NCBI GenBank assembly: GCA_016714765.1 | Contig: JADKCF010000005.1 | Location: forward strand, 62,001 to 126,000 | Source of the DNA: Saprospiraceae bacterium | GTDB lineage: Bacteria > Bacteroidota > Bacteroidia > Chitinophagales > Saprospiraceae | Length of the DNA stretch: 64,000 nt | Reading direction: 5' to 3' | Shown: in pieces, positions 41,865-50,204 of the stretch | How positions within the stretch are numbered: the stretch's first letter is position 1 | Layout of the letters: each line of letters begins with the position of its first letter | The notes under the pieces: model-generated | Database searches by the model: none | What the model was told of the DNA's origin: nothing | The model's input: only the letters and a program-made list of their open reading frames with translations | Position numbers and translations under genes: made by a program

Positions 41865-42072
41865 CGTGATACATTTGCTTGTAGCTATTAGACTAAAATA
41901 TTGGTAAAAAGTTTAACGCTTGGGAAAAAATGGTTTAAGCAAAAACCACATGGATATTCATACTTGTAACCCAAAACAAACTATCTGTGATCGAAATCCT
42001 ACTGGACAAACTGATGAAAAAAAATTAAATTTTGTGATCTAATCTATTAGGAAATAAAATCAAAATATAATC

Positions 42073-42203
42073 ATGCATGATCACAAAGTGCATCATAAAA
42101 TAATGGGAAACGCTTTTTTTCTATAATGTCGGCAGTATTTTTTGTAGTAGGGTATTGGGCCTACATTAGGATAATCAAAAAAGATGGTTTAAATTTGTCA
42201 TGA
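42073..42203 (+). CDS. Small membrane protein (43 aa) split by a T-run frameshift
   Basis: ATG at 42073 reads MHDHKVHHKIMGNAFF and stops. Adding one T to the run of seven at about 42114-42120 gives SIMSAVFFVVGYWAYIRIIK and KDGLNLS, then TGA at 42201-42203. The result is a His-rich N-terminus, one membrane helix and a basic tail, a plausible small membrane protein. No family recognised. Apart from this, 41870-42325 holds nothing evident. Confidence 0.35.
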
Positions 42204-42302
42204 CGATAAAAAATCAAGACAGCTAAAAACTTTTTTGACTGATGATCACTATAAATCTGAAAAAACCGAAAGTTGCTAGATTTTTTATGCGTCTAACAGA
42301 TA

Positions 42303-42309
42303 GTTATCT
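42303..42309 (+). repeat. GTTATCT core, possible attC right end
   Basis: GTTATCT followed by AAC lies 17 bp before the ATG at 42326. The same GTTATCT core ends the well-formed attC-like palindrome at 54435-54504, and start spacing matches the other cassettes (19-40 bp). A left arm is not evident, so this is only suggestive. Confidence 0.25.
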
Positions 42310-42325
42310 AACATAAAATTGGAAA

Positions 42326-43248
42326 ATGAAATTTAGAATATTATATTTAATCGTTTTTTGTGATGTTATTTCTGGATGCAGTCAAAATACTTATACTGGA
42401 AGTATGTATTTAGTAGGTTATAGTCTTGGAATGTCAGGAATTTCCTATCAAGAGTATATTGAAAATCAATCAATATCAAAAGAACTAATGAAAAACATAC
42501 AATATGGTACAGAAATAATTGTTGAAAATGATACGGTAGTTGAAGTATTTGATTATAATTATGGGAAAAGATATGATAAAGTAGCCCACAAACCTTTTAT
42601 TATTAATTCATCAAAAATTGACTTAGAAAAAAATTCATTGTTTACAATAAAGAAAACAGAAAAGGCAGAATCTTACCTTGGCGGCAAAAAACCAGAACAA
42701 GTGATTTTACCATATTTAAGTGATGAAATTTATTTTCAGTATTTTGGAAAATTAAATAAAGATGAGTTTCCAAGTAAGTTACTAAACTTCGATTTACATC
42801 TTATTGCCCCAATTTATGATTCTTTTGATAAAATATATCTAGATTATACAAATGAAATAAGTCCCAAAGTACTGAATTCGAATAGCTTATATATTTCAAA
42901 GACATTCGATGAAACCAACTCAAAATCCGAAATTATTTATGAAAAATCTCCAATAAAATATGAAAAAGGCGGCAGTATTAGGTATTCATTAGGAAATACA
43001 GGAGTTCCATCTTGGATTCAAAATGCCGAATACCCTATTTGTCCAAAAAATGGAGATAAAATGAAATTCTTAATTGCTTTTGATTTATGTGAAAGTAGAG
43101 AAGAAATTAATTTAGAATATACAAGTTTTGAAAGAGATGAAGATTCCGAAAGATATTTTAAGAACTTGGATTTTGGGGATGTGGATCAATTTATATTTTT
43201 ATTAATCCAAAGACTAAAGTTGTATGTTACTTTTTGCAAAACACATAG
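42326..43248 (+). CDS. Lipoprotein with DUF1963/YwqG-like domain, 3' frameshift
   Basis: Lipoprotein signal ending VISGC (Cys18). The C-terminal half carries GNTGVPSWIQNAEYPICPKN and GDKMKFLIAFDL, the WIQ/CP-x-M-FL pattern of DUF1963 (YwqG) proteins. The raw frame ends at 43255 as LLIQRLKLYVTFCKTHSN. Removing one T near 43196 gives IFINPKTKVVCYFLQNT and a stop at 43246-43248, which fits the family better. About 307 residues. Low G+C and no visible promoter, like the other genes I assign to the cassette array. Function of the family is unknown. Confidence 0.6.
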
Positions 43249-43270
43249 TAATTAATACATTAGATAAGCA

Positions 43271-43769
43271 GGGGCGCGGGGGTCCCGCGGGGCCGGGGGG
43301 GCGGGCGTTGCCGGGCCCTGGCGCGGCGGGGGTTCGCGCGGGCCGGCCCGCCGCCCGCGGGGGCCGGGTCCCGGGGGTTTCCTTTTTTTTGTTCGGTTTT
43401 TTTCGCGGGCCGCCCCCCGGGCTCGTTGCCCCCGCTTTGCCGTGCGGCGGGGGCTTTGGCGTTCGGCCGCCCGCGCCCCGCGCCGCCGGGGGGCCCGGCG
43501 GCCCCGCCCCCTTTTGTCGTCCCTCCGCCCCGGGCTTGCTTTTTTCTGGGCCCGGGGCCCCGCCCCGGGGGGGGGCCGGGCCGGGCGGGCCCGGGGGCCT
43601 GCCGCCGGGGCGGCCGCCCCCCTTTGTGCGTGCGGTCCGGGCCGGGCCGGGGGCCCTCGGCCGCCGCGGCGCGCTCCCGGCGGCCCGCGGCCCCCCCCCG
43701 CCCCTGGCTTTCGCGGGGGCCCCGGCCGGGGCGGCCGCCCCCCGGGGGCGCCGCCGCCGCCGCGGGGGC
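43271..43769 (+). other. Adenine-free, GC-rich block
   Basis: From about 43271 to 43769 (499 bases) the + strand contains no A at all and is dominated by G/C runs, with T only in short runs. Both flanks are ordinary AT-rich DNA. Long open frames exist on both strands only because stop codons on the + strand need A and the complement lacks T; their Pro/Gly/Arg/Ala-rich text is not protein-like. No natural coding or structural RNA element I know has this composition. A base-calling or assembly artefact is the most likely explanation. Confidence 0.85.
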
Positions 43770-43859
43770 ACAATGTACTGAACGGATATGCCTCCTATCG
43801 TCGGCACATCGTCAGTACTAACCGTTACCACCAATCCCCCATATTAGAAACTAATTAAC

Positions 43860-44092
43860 TTCCCAAGCTAACGGGGGACTGGGTATTTCAAGTAAAAGTG
43901 ATAAATTTGTGCAGCTCTTTGCAAGGCCGATTTTTAAACTGTTGCTTTTTAAGCACGTGCGCAATCCTGGTTGAGGTGTGTGTCATAACTTCAGTGGTGG
44001 TCATGCATCAGTGTGAACCCCGTTCAGAATATTTAATTTCCTAAAGAACACCTCCAAAGAGTTTTTCAATTTTATTAACTCTAAAATTTTGA
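43860..44092 (+). ncRNA. Candidate bridge-RNA region at the left end of the IS110 element
   Basis: About 230 bp of non-coding DNA upstream of the transposase, with potential hairpins (for example TGCTT-TTT-AAGCA near 43945). IS110-family elements of the IS110 subgroup encode a structured bridge RNA in this position, carrying target- and donor-binding loops. The loops cannot be assigned without the empty site or related copies. The left boundary of the element is not defined by terminal repeats, as usual for this family. Confidence 0.35.
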
Positions 44093-45466
44093 ATGATGGA
44101 ATCAAAACAAAATCAAGGCGTACTGTCCATGGACATTATTAATCCTCACGCTGCAGGTGTTGATATCGGCAGCCGGTCACATTGGGTATCGATAGGTCAG
44201 AGTGAAAAGGAAATACGCGAATTCGGCGTGTTTAATGATGATCTTTATGATATTGCCAAGTGGTTAAAAGAAAACAATATTAAATCCATCGCTATGGAAA
44301 GTACAGGTACATACTGGCAGTCTTTGTATGCAGTCCTCATAGCTGAAGGGTTTGAAGTAGTTTTATGTAATGGCAAATTTACGAAAAACATCAAAGGAAG
44401 AAAAACGGATGTGCAGGATTGCGCCTGGATCCAGAAACTCCATTCTATAGGCTTGCTATCGGGAAGTTTCCTTCCTGACGAACAGACCGAACAATTACGC
44501 ACTTACTGTCGGCATCGTGCCAATCTGTTGGACATGGCTGCTTCGACACAGAAGAAGATGCAGAAATATTTGCGTCTGCTCAATCTGAGACTAGACATCG
44601 TCGTCAATGATATCTGCGGGCTGACGGGATTAGCCATTATCAAGGCAATATGTAAAGGAGAGCAAAATCCGGAAACACTATCAGAGCTGCGTCACGGCAA
44701 TTGTCGTAAATCGAAAGAAGAAATCGCCAAAGCCCTTCACAGCAATGGTCGTAAAGATTATCTGTTTGCCCTTCAACAAGAACTAGAGACATATGAGCAT
44801 TTGCAAGCGAAAATAATCATCTGCGATAAGGAAATAGAAAAGATGTTTACACACATTATTGACAATGATGATGAAAAAAGACAGCATCAAATAGGCCCGA
44901 AATCACATAAAAAGATCAATAAAAATACACCAAAAAATATAGATCTCAATCTATTGGGGTATCAGTATTTTGAAGGAGTAGATCTGATGGAAATCGAGGG
45001 TTTAAGCCATTCGACATTGTTAACACTGATCAGCGAAGTGGGATTGGAAGGAATAAAAAAATTCCCCACAGCCAAACACTTTGCAAGTTGGCTCAGGTTA
45101 TCACCCAACAATAAAATAAGCGGTGGCAAAGTGCTGTCAAACCGGATCCCCAAAGGAAGCAATCGACTGAAAATTGCCCTTAGAAATGCAGCCAATGCGA
45201 TTGGTAATTTAAAAGAGTCAACACCGCTCCGTGATTTTTTTCAAAGGATAAATTTTAGAAAAGGAAGAGTAAGTGCCATTAGTGCAACCGCACGAAAGCT
45301 AGGAGTTATCATTTGGAATATGGTTACACATGGTACAAATTATATCAATCCTGCAGGATATTTATTTTTGGATCAAAAAAGAAAATTAGGGATAGTAAAG
45401 AGAATACAAAAACAAATTGATAAATTTGGGCTCACTAATGAAGATGTCGTTTTCACAACTGTTTGA
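44093..45466 (+). CDS. IS110-family transposase
   Basis: 457 residues, intact. N-terminal DEDD/RuvC-like domain: Asp24 (AAGVDIGSRSH), Glu69 (AMESTGTYW), and Asp106/Asp109 (GRKTDVQDCAW). A coiled-coil segment (residues ~150-265) leads to the C-terminal Transposase_20 domain (IEGLSHSTLLTLISEVG, FASWLRLSPNNKISGGK, GSNRLKIALRNAA), which contains the helix-hairpin-helix-like DNA contact and catalytic Ser region. It catalyses RNA-guided, site-specific insertion and excision in the characterised members. The start ATG follows an AT-rich leader; a second Met follows directly. Confidence 0.9.
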   Translation: MMESKQNQGVLSMDIINPHAAGVDIGSRSHWVSIGQSEKEIREFGVFNDDLYDIAKWLKENNIKSIAMESTGTYWQSLYAVLIAEGFEVVLCNGKFTKNIKGRKTDVQDCAWIQKLHSIGLLSGSFLPDEQTEQLRTYCRHRANLLDMAASTQKKMQKYLRLLNLRLDIVVNDICGLTGLAIIKAICKGEQNPETLSELRHGNCRKSKEEIAKALHSNGRKDYLFALQQELETYEHLQAKIIICDKEIEKMFTHIIDNDDEKRQHQIGPKSHKKINKNTPKNIDLNLLGYQYFEGVDLMEIEGLSHSTLLTLISEVGLEGIKKFPTAKHFASWLRLSPNNKISGGKVLSNRIPKGSNRLKIALRNAANAIGNLKESTPLRDFFQRINFRKGRVSAISATARKLGVIIWNMVTHGTNYINPAGYLFLDQKRKLGIVKRIQKQIDKFGLTNEDVVFTTV

Positions 45467-45520
45467 TTTTGTGGGCGATATGAATACGTTAGTCAGAATT
45501 ATAAAAACAAACAATAAAAA

Positions 45521-45829
45521 ATGAAAGTGGAACAATTACAAGTGAGAATTTTACTTCAACCCGTTCAAGGAGCAACAATTGCATATTTCTACAATCGTGA
45601 ATCGTTTGACTTGTTAAACATCGAACGAAATAACTTTGATAAATCTCAATTGATAGAAATCGGAAATACGATTGAATTTGAAGGGGAGAAATATGTAGTA
45701 AAAAACATAAATTTCAAAATGGAACAAGAGCTTTATGTTTTGGACAACAGTGTTGGAATTAATATGCATTCCCCAACAGACCCATCAGACTACAATTGTC
45801 AAATTGGAGTATTTGTAGATAACTCATAG
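45521..45829 (+). CDS. Hypothetical protein (102 aa), possible gene cassette
   Basis: Starts at ATG 45521 after an AT-rich leader. Soluble, with alternating beta-like segments (VRILLQPVQGATIAYFYN, NTIEFEGEKYVVKNINFKME) and no signal peptide. No family recognised. It lies 26 bp behind a GTTAGTC core at 45492-45498, comparable with spacings in the cassette region. Confidence 0.5.
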   Translation: MKVEQLQVRILLQPVQGATIAYFYNRESFDLLNIERNNFDKSQLIEIGNTIEFEGEKYVVKNINFKMEQELYVLDNSVGINMHSPTDPSDYNCQIGVFVDNS

Positions 45830-45832
45830 ACT

Positions 45833-46129
45833 ATGCCTTTTACGTTTTCACACCCAGCAATAGTTTTACCATTGACGTTTTTACCTCGGCAATGGTTCTC
45901 ACCTAGTATCGCCCTTGCAAATACAACATATAATGCATCTGTCTTCGGTTCTTGGAATGGCCCAGTGTCTTGGAGCATATCGCCATTCGGTGGAGTGGCT
46001 ACAACCACAGGATCAAATAGTGCAAATTTGGTGTTCTATACTCAAGGTACTAAAACTGTAACTGCGACAGCAACAGATATTTGTACAGGCCAGGCATCTT
46101 CTGTAAGTAAACAAGTAAATGTACAGTAA
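45833..46129 (+). pseudogene. Fragment of an Ig/PKD-domain surface protein
   Basis: 98 codons, of which residues ~30-98 form one Ig/PKD-like beta domain (NTTYNASVFGSWNGPVSWSI, TQGTKTVTATATDICTG). The N-terminal 28 residues are unrelated and lack a signal peptide, so this is probably the 3' end of a longer surface-protein gene cut off by the rearrangement that brought in the preceding DNA. Its stop overlaps the start of the next gene (TAATG). Confidence 0.5.
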
Positions 46130-46920
46130 TGAGAACATTAATTAATGCATTTTTGTGTTTCTCAGGTATTATATCACTATTTTCTTGCTTAAAAGACGAT
46201 GTAGCTAATCCAAGCTTGACACGTATTTATAATGGCATGATGGACTCATTGGTTTTTAATTGTGTTACCAACAACAGCACAAACCTACTAACATTAAAAA
46301 TGGATGGCAAAGATGTATGTTATTATGAAGGTATTAATGATAGAACACTAAATTTTAGTGTAGGAAGTAAATTTACGACAAGCTCACCTTCATTTAGCAA
46401 TGGTCAAATTCGTGATGCCAGAATGGGTGCGTCATTAAATATCTCACATCAACCAATGCAAAATAGAGAACACTTTATTTATTTGGAGTTCCCTGATTAT
46501 AATATTGGTGTTGATACACTACAATATTTAGACTCATTATTCGCTATCAATGAAAATGAAATAATAGGAAGTGAAGATATTATTGTACCGAGCAATTTTT
46601 CAGATGAAGAAGCTTATGCATTAAAATATAATGGTGGATTTCTTAAAAAATTTAAAGTGAATTTTAAAATACCACACATTAATCCAGGAGCAACTGGTGG
46701 ATTAGTTTTGGAAAGTTCATCCTTATTTGGACCACAAGAAGATAGTTATTTAAAATTTGCAAAAGTAGAAAAGACGCGTGAAAAGGATGGGACATATTAC
46801 AATCTTGAAATAGATTTTAGGTGTAAATTATATCATCACCCACAAAATGGTAGAAGTGGCTTATTTAAGGAAATCACCGAAGGAAAGTACATTGTGAAAA
46901 TTCATGCGACACGCAGATAA
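46129..46920 (+). CDS. Hypothetical lipoprotein (263 aa)
   Basis: Signal peptide ending LFSC (Cys20), followed by LKDDVANPS, an acidic sequence after the Cys like Bacteroidota surface-lipoprotein export signals. The mature part is beta-rich without known motifs. It overlaps the upstream Ig-domain fragment by one base (TAATG), suggesting translational coupling in the original operon. Function unknown. Confidence 0.6.
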   Translation: MRTLINAFLCFSGIISLFSCLKDDVANPSLTRIYNGMMDSLVFNCVTNNSTNLLTLKMDGKDVCYYEGINDRTLNFSVGSKFTTSSPSFSNGQIRDARMGASLNISHQPMQNREHFIYLEFPDYNIGVDTLQYLDSLFAINENEIIGSEDIIVPSNFSDEEAYALKYNGGFLKKFKVNFKIPHINPGATGGLVLESSSLFGPQEDSYLKFAKVEKTREKDGTYYNLEIDFRCKLYHHPQNGRSGLFKEITEGKYIVKIHATRR

Positions 46921-46941
46921 AGTAGCCAGATGACAATAAGC

Positions 46942-46992
46942 GATTTAACGCCAGCCGCCCCTATCGGGAGCGGCCGTCGCCAGTGCAGGACT
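46942..46992 (+). repeat. Partial attC-like site
   Basis: GATTTAAC at 46942-46949 and a strong hairpin GCCGCCCC-TATCG-GGAGCGGC (46954-46974) are followed by CGCCAGTGCAGGAC (46979-46992). The last part is nearly the same as the right arm of the site ending at 52969 (CGCCAGTGCTGGAC-GTTATAGC), but here the GTT core is missing. This looks like a damaged member of the same repeat family. Confidence 0.4.
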
Positions 46993-47064
46993 CCTACTCC
47001 ACCATGGGAAAAAATAGTTACCAAATATAGAAACTTTGTTTTTTTTTTGCAGAAATTTAGTTTG

Positions 47065-47226
47065 AAGAATTTTGAAACCATATTTTTGGAAGCAGCTAAG
47101 GAATTTATTGCCAGTCTCGAAAAGAAATCGGCAAGTAAAGTCTTTTATAACATAGATTTAGCCGAACAAACCAACGATACTAAGATTTTCAAAAAACTTC
47201 AAGGAAAAGCTGTAAAAATCAAATAA
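47065..47226 (+). pseudogene. Truncated HigB/RelE-type (Gp49) toxin fragment
   Basis: Residues FETIFLEAAKEFIASLEKKS and KVFYNIDLAEQTNDTKIFKK match the N-terminal half of Gp49/HigB toxins, which continue with 'IWEFRT' in complete proteins. Here the frame ends GKAVKIK, and no start codon is present at the natural position near 47065. Known role of the family: ribosome-dependent mRNA cleavage. Loss of the C-terminal catalytic half makes activity very unlikely. A matching antitoxin gene survives at 51143. Confidence 0.55.
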
Positions 47227-47256
47227 CATGATGCCTGCTTTTTAATGACGCAGGAT

Positions 47257-47287
47257 TTTGCTATTCTTCTCTCAAACCCTATCTTTG
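47257..47287 (+). promoter_or_regulatory. Bacteroidota-type promoter (TTTG-N19-TATCTTTG)
   Basis: TTTG at 47257-47260 and TATCTTTG at 47280-47287, spaced 19 bp, a full match to the sigma-ABfr consensus, 75 bp before the ATG at 47362. The inverted repeat CCTGC/GCAGG just upstream (47234-47255) may end transcription from the left. Confidence 0.65.
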
Positions 47288-47361
47288 TTGTATAGATTTT
47301 AGGGTAGCTATGCTGAGTTGAAGCTTTTATTGAACGAATATAACATTTTAAAAACAGAAAA

Positions 47362-48768
47362 ATGAAATATAGAATAGCGTTTGTTGTCTTGAGTATTTTG
47401 GCTTTGTATACATCCCATGCACAGTTTGTGTACTTTGATGTGTCGAGGTTTAATACCAATTCCAACCAACCGGAGAGCATCGTGCATCTCGATGTAGAAA
47501 AGGACGGGGATACAGATTTTGTGGTGGCTTATTCTAAGGACAAAAAGGTGGTATTATACAGGAAAAACAACAATGAAAATAAATACAGCGTAGTGCCGAT
47601 ATATTCATTTCTGGATGGTGCTGCAGATCTGACAAAGGGTGATTTTAACAACGATGGTTTTGAAGATATCATTGCCAGTGGTACAGTAGCCGGAAACCAT
47701 AGGATCGTTTATCTAGAAAACAGTAAAACCGGCGGTTTCAGGTCTTTTGTAGAGGTGGTAAAATCGACCTCCAATGCTTTTATTGGGCTCGAGGCGGTGG
47801 ATCTCGACCAGGATGCAGATCTGGACTTTATTTCGGTGGAATTTTCTACGGTGAGCTCTCCGGGGGAGCTTATTTTATGGCAGAATGATGGCAATGCAGG
47901 GTTTACCAAAAAAGTGCTCAGCACCAACAGTGTGGATGCCCGACAAACTCTGTCACTGGATTATGACAATGATGGAGATCTCGACATTGTCAGTGCCGAA
48001 GGATTAGGGAAAAAACTGGCCCTTTATACCAACAATGGTAGCCTGGGTTTTACCAAAACGACCCTCATTGACGACCTCAACATCTGTAATTCTATCGCTA
48101 CACACGACTTCAACAACGACCAAAAGCCCGATTTTCTGGTTTCAGAGTACGTAGGTGACATGGTTAAGCTTTATGTAAGCAATGCAGTAAATAGCTACGA
48201 TCCGGTAGTTATCAGCGACGATGTAGACACCCCCAGTGATGTAAAACTCATCGACTTTCAAAACGATGGCAGGATGGACATCTTAGTAGCCTACAATACT
48301 GAAAATGCCGTAATGATGTACACCAACGCCGGAAATGATGCTTTTGGTCTGCCCAGGTTCAACCAAAACGGTTTTTATCCACTTACCAATGCCTTTTTCC
48401 TCACCGTTGGCGATTTTAATCTGGACAATAAACAAGACTTTGCCGCTGTGGGCCTCGGTTACACCGGTTTTGTTACCTTCCACAACCTGACCGCCATCGT
48501 CTCTGCGGATGACCTCCCCAATAATACCGGGGATTTTAGCTTGTATCCCAGCCTGGTATCCCAGCAGGTGACCATCAAATCCCGGTCCGCTATGTCCATA
48601 GACCAAATCACCATCTTTAACCTCTCCGGTCAAACCATCTGCCAACGGCAGGTATCAGACATCAACACTACCATAGATTGCAACTCATACACCCCCGGCC
48701 CTTATTTTGCTAAGGTTACCGACTTGGCCGGGAGGACAAAGACCATACAGTTTATTAAGGTGGAGTAG
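47362..48768 (+). CDS. Secreted FG-GAP/VCBS-repeat protein with T9SS sorting domain
   Basis: 468 residues. Signal peptide MKYRIAFVVLSILALYTSHA, then about seven repeats of the calcium-binding type (for example DVEKDGDTDFVVAY, DFNNDGFEDIIASG, DLDQDADLDFISVE, DYDNDGDLDIVSAE, DFQNDGRMDILVAY), which form a beta-propeller as in FG-GAP/VCBS proteins. A type A sorting domain follows (DFSLYPSLVSQQVTIKS ... TKTIQFIKVE). Exported by T9SS to the cell surface; likely a carbohydrate- or matrix-binding protein. It has its own promoter, unlike the genes that follow. Confidence 0.8.
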   Translation: MKYRIAFVVLSILALYTSHAQFVYFDVSRFNTNSNQPESIVHLDVEKDGDTDFVVAYSKDKKVVLYRKNNNENKYSVVPIYSFLDGAADLTKGDFNNDGFEDIIASGTVAGNHRIVYLENSKTGGFRSFVEVVKSTSNAFIGLEAVDLDQDADLDFISVEFSTVSSPGELILWQNDGNAGFTKKVLSTNSVDARQTLSLDYDNDGDLDIVSAEGLGKKLALYTNNGSLGFTKTTLIDDLNICNSIATHDFNNDQKPDFLVSEYVGDMVKLYVSNAVNSYDPVVISDDVDTPSDVKLIDFQNDGRMDILVAYNTENAVMMYTNAGNDAFGLPRFNQNGFYPLTNAFFLTVGDFNLDNKQDFAAVGLGYTGFVTFHNLTAIVSADDLPNNTGDFSLYPSLVSQQVTIKSRSAMSIDQITIFNLSGQTICQRQVSDINTTIDCNSYTPGPYFAKVTDLAGRTKTIQFIKVE

Positions 48769-48819
48769 AAGGTTAAAAATGAATAGAATAATAAAATTTT
48801 TGCAATTGTACTGTTCGCC

Positions 48820-48854
48820 ATCGCTTCATCCATCACATAGCCTAGACGTTGTGC
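48820..48854 (+). repeat. attC-like right arm (GTTGTGC core)
   Basis: A 29-bp segment from ATCGCTTCATCC to TAGCCTAGACG (48820-48848) is identical to 51515-51543, the right arm of a complete attC-like site, and ends in GTTGTGC (48848-48854). The left arm upstream is degenerate. It marks the boundary between the VCBS gene and the first small cassette gene. Confidence 0.5.
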
Positions 48855-48925
48855 AACATAAAAATCAAAAAAAAGATGAGACTTAAGCTAAATGTGATAC
48901 AAAAATCTTTAACATTTTGCACGTT

Positions 48926-49351
48926 TTGAAAAGTTTTAAATATTTAGGAATATTTAGTTTAATTTTATTCTTGTCGTTAACAATAATTCTATTACCCATA
49001 TGGAGTTATATCACACAACCTTTACCAAATTATAACTATCTTAAACTTGGAAAAAATACTTATAACATTATGGCAAAGTATTCGGAATACCAAGAAACAA
49101 ATAAATACAAGGAATTTCACATATATTTTCAAGGCTTCAATAAATTAACAAGTGATAAAAAATTTAGTTTGGTTTCTGATTTCTTTACTATGTATAAAGA
49201 TAGCCTAAGTGAATATGTAGTTATAGATATTTATAATGAGAATGTTATCGAGTATTATGAAATTAATCCGATTGAAAATTTAATTATAGTAAAAGAGAAT
49301 AACATAACATGTTTTAAATTTTACAAAATGAATAAAGAATTTTGCAAGTAA
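48926..49351 (+). CDS. Hypothetical membrane-anchored protein
   Basis: About 141 residues. No ATG precedes the hydrophobic anchor; TTG at 48926 gives MKSFKYLGIFSLILFLSLTI (membrane helix), and an earlier TTG at 48917 is also possible. The rest is polar, with YYEINPIENLIIVKEN and CFKFYKMNKEFCK. It starts about 70 bp after the GTTGTGC core. No promoter, no family recognised. Probably a promoterless cassette gene. Confidence 0.5.
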   Translation: MKSFKYLGIFSLILFLSLTIILLPIWSYITQPLPNYNYLKLGKNTYNIMAKYSEYQETNKYKEFHIYFQGFNKLTSDKKFSLVSDFFTMYKDSLSEYVVIDIYNENVIEYYEINPIENLIIVKENNITCFKFYKMNKEFCK

Positions 49352-49368
49352 AATTGGATACGTTGCAC

Positions 49369-49442
49369 TACGGTTTGATTTTAATGCCATGGCGCCCTAT
49401 GTGGATGTTACGACGACTAAAGCAGACGCTGTTCAACATATG
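49369..49442 (+). repeat. Possible degenerate attC-like site
   Basis: The right part GACGCTGTTCAACATA (49427-49442) resembles the core and flank at 48846-48859 (GACGTTGTGCAACATA). A left arm around ACGTTGCACTACGG is only weakly complementary. Low certainty. Confidence 0.25.
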
Positions 49443-49539
49443 AAGAAAATTGATTGATATTTGTTATCAAAATATTAAATGATATTTAAAAAAAAAATTG
49501 AGACGAAAACTTAAAAATGTTTAGAATAACAGCATTAAG

Positions 49540-49780
49540 GAAGAATACCCAGGACATGCTGGTTTGATACTTTCAGTAACAAACTCGGATTCTACTTTTA
49601 TGATTAGTACCTATGGCGGAAATGCAAATCACTATTTAATTTGCTCAAAGAATTGAAATTAAAAGAATAAAAACTGGATAGAACAATTATGGCTGGATGG
49701 TTTGTTGAATATTTGTGAATCGGCCCAGTATTTTGAGAAAGAAGCTGGTGTGATGTTAAGCAGATATTTTATTATGGGGA
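49540..49780 (+). pseudogene. Decayed coding debris
   Basis: Two protein-like stretches in different frames, KEEYPGHAGLILSVTNSDST near 49540-49600 and WIEQLWLDGLLNICESAQYF near 49675-49740, suggest remains of one or two genes. No start, no complete domain, no family recognised. Confidence 0.3.
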
Positions 49781-49870
49781 TTGGAATGAATGTATTAGAT
49801 TAGTGTCGGTTCTCACACCTATCGTTTTTTGTTTTTTTTTGACAGAGTTTTGATTTATTGCTGGTAAACT

Positions 49871-50109
49871 GGTGGCAAATATAGTGATAGCAGCGTACAA
49901 AAAATACTGCAAAAAGCTGTACAAAAATCGGGTGCAAATGAGGATGCTACGCCACAGCTTCGCTACACACCTTGTACTCAATGGTGTAGAGGTGTAGACC
50001 TTAGGCAAGTACAAGAATATTTGGGACATAGCTCATTAGAAACCACACCCATATTACAGATAAAATGAAATCAGAAACAAAAAGTCCAATCGATGACTTG
50101 GATATTTGA
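49871..50109 (+). pseudogene. Tyrosine recombinase C-terminal remnant (XerC/IntI-like)
   Basis: Pieces read GGKYSDSSVQKILQKAVQKS then QLRYTPCTQW (altered 'LRHSFATH' box), CRGVDLRQVQEYLGHSSLET (conserved LGH-S--TT box) and, after a shift, KSPIDDLDI and TGA at 50107-50109. These match the C-terminal catalytic part of phage-type/integron-type tyrosine recombinases, in which the box carries Arg-His and the last box the nucleophilic Tyr. Several indels, and no N-terminal half, so it is not functional. It ends directly at an attC-like palindrome and has the same orientation as the cassettes. Confidence 0.65.
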
Positions 50110-50171
50110 AAAAACGAGGTTACATTTGTATCAGGGATATACGTAATTTGACGTATATCCTCTCGTTGTGC
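50109..50171 (+). repeat. attC-like palindrome (GTTGTGC core)
   Basis: Outer arms AACGAG (50113-50118) and CTCGTT (50162-50167), inner perfect arms GGATATACGT (50135-50144) and ACGTATATCC (50151-50160) with a 6-nt loop. The left end has A-rich AAC and the right end GTTGTGC (50165-50171). Folds as one imperfect stem with an asymmetric bulge on the left arm, as integron attC sites do. It lies between the recombinase remnant and a DUF1801 gene. Confidence 0.5.
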
Positions 50172-50204
50172 AGCATTTAAAATAAACTTTGAAACGAATT
50201 ATAA

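Larger units (their letters stand above)
43860..45490 (+). mobile_element. IS110-family insertion sequence (approximate limits)
   Basis: Transposase gene with a ~230-bp leader and a short tail. No inverted repeats were found, consistent with the family. Limits are estimates: left near the end of the odd region at 43770-43855, right before ATACGTTAGTC at 45488-45498, which resembles an attC-type GTTAG core. IS110/IS1111 relatives are known to insert at attC sites, which would fit the cassette context. Confidence 0.5.

Noticed and set aside
43214..43858. Five overlapping Pro/Gly/Ala/Arg-rich open frames on both strands
   Set aside because: They exist only because the block lacks A on the + strand; composition, overlap and lack of starts or domains argue against coding.
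46930..47226. 98-codon gene beginning MTISDLTPAAP
   Set aside because: The first third runs through an attC-like hairpin and is not protein-like; only the HigB-like part is supported, and it is truncated.
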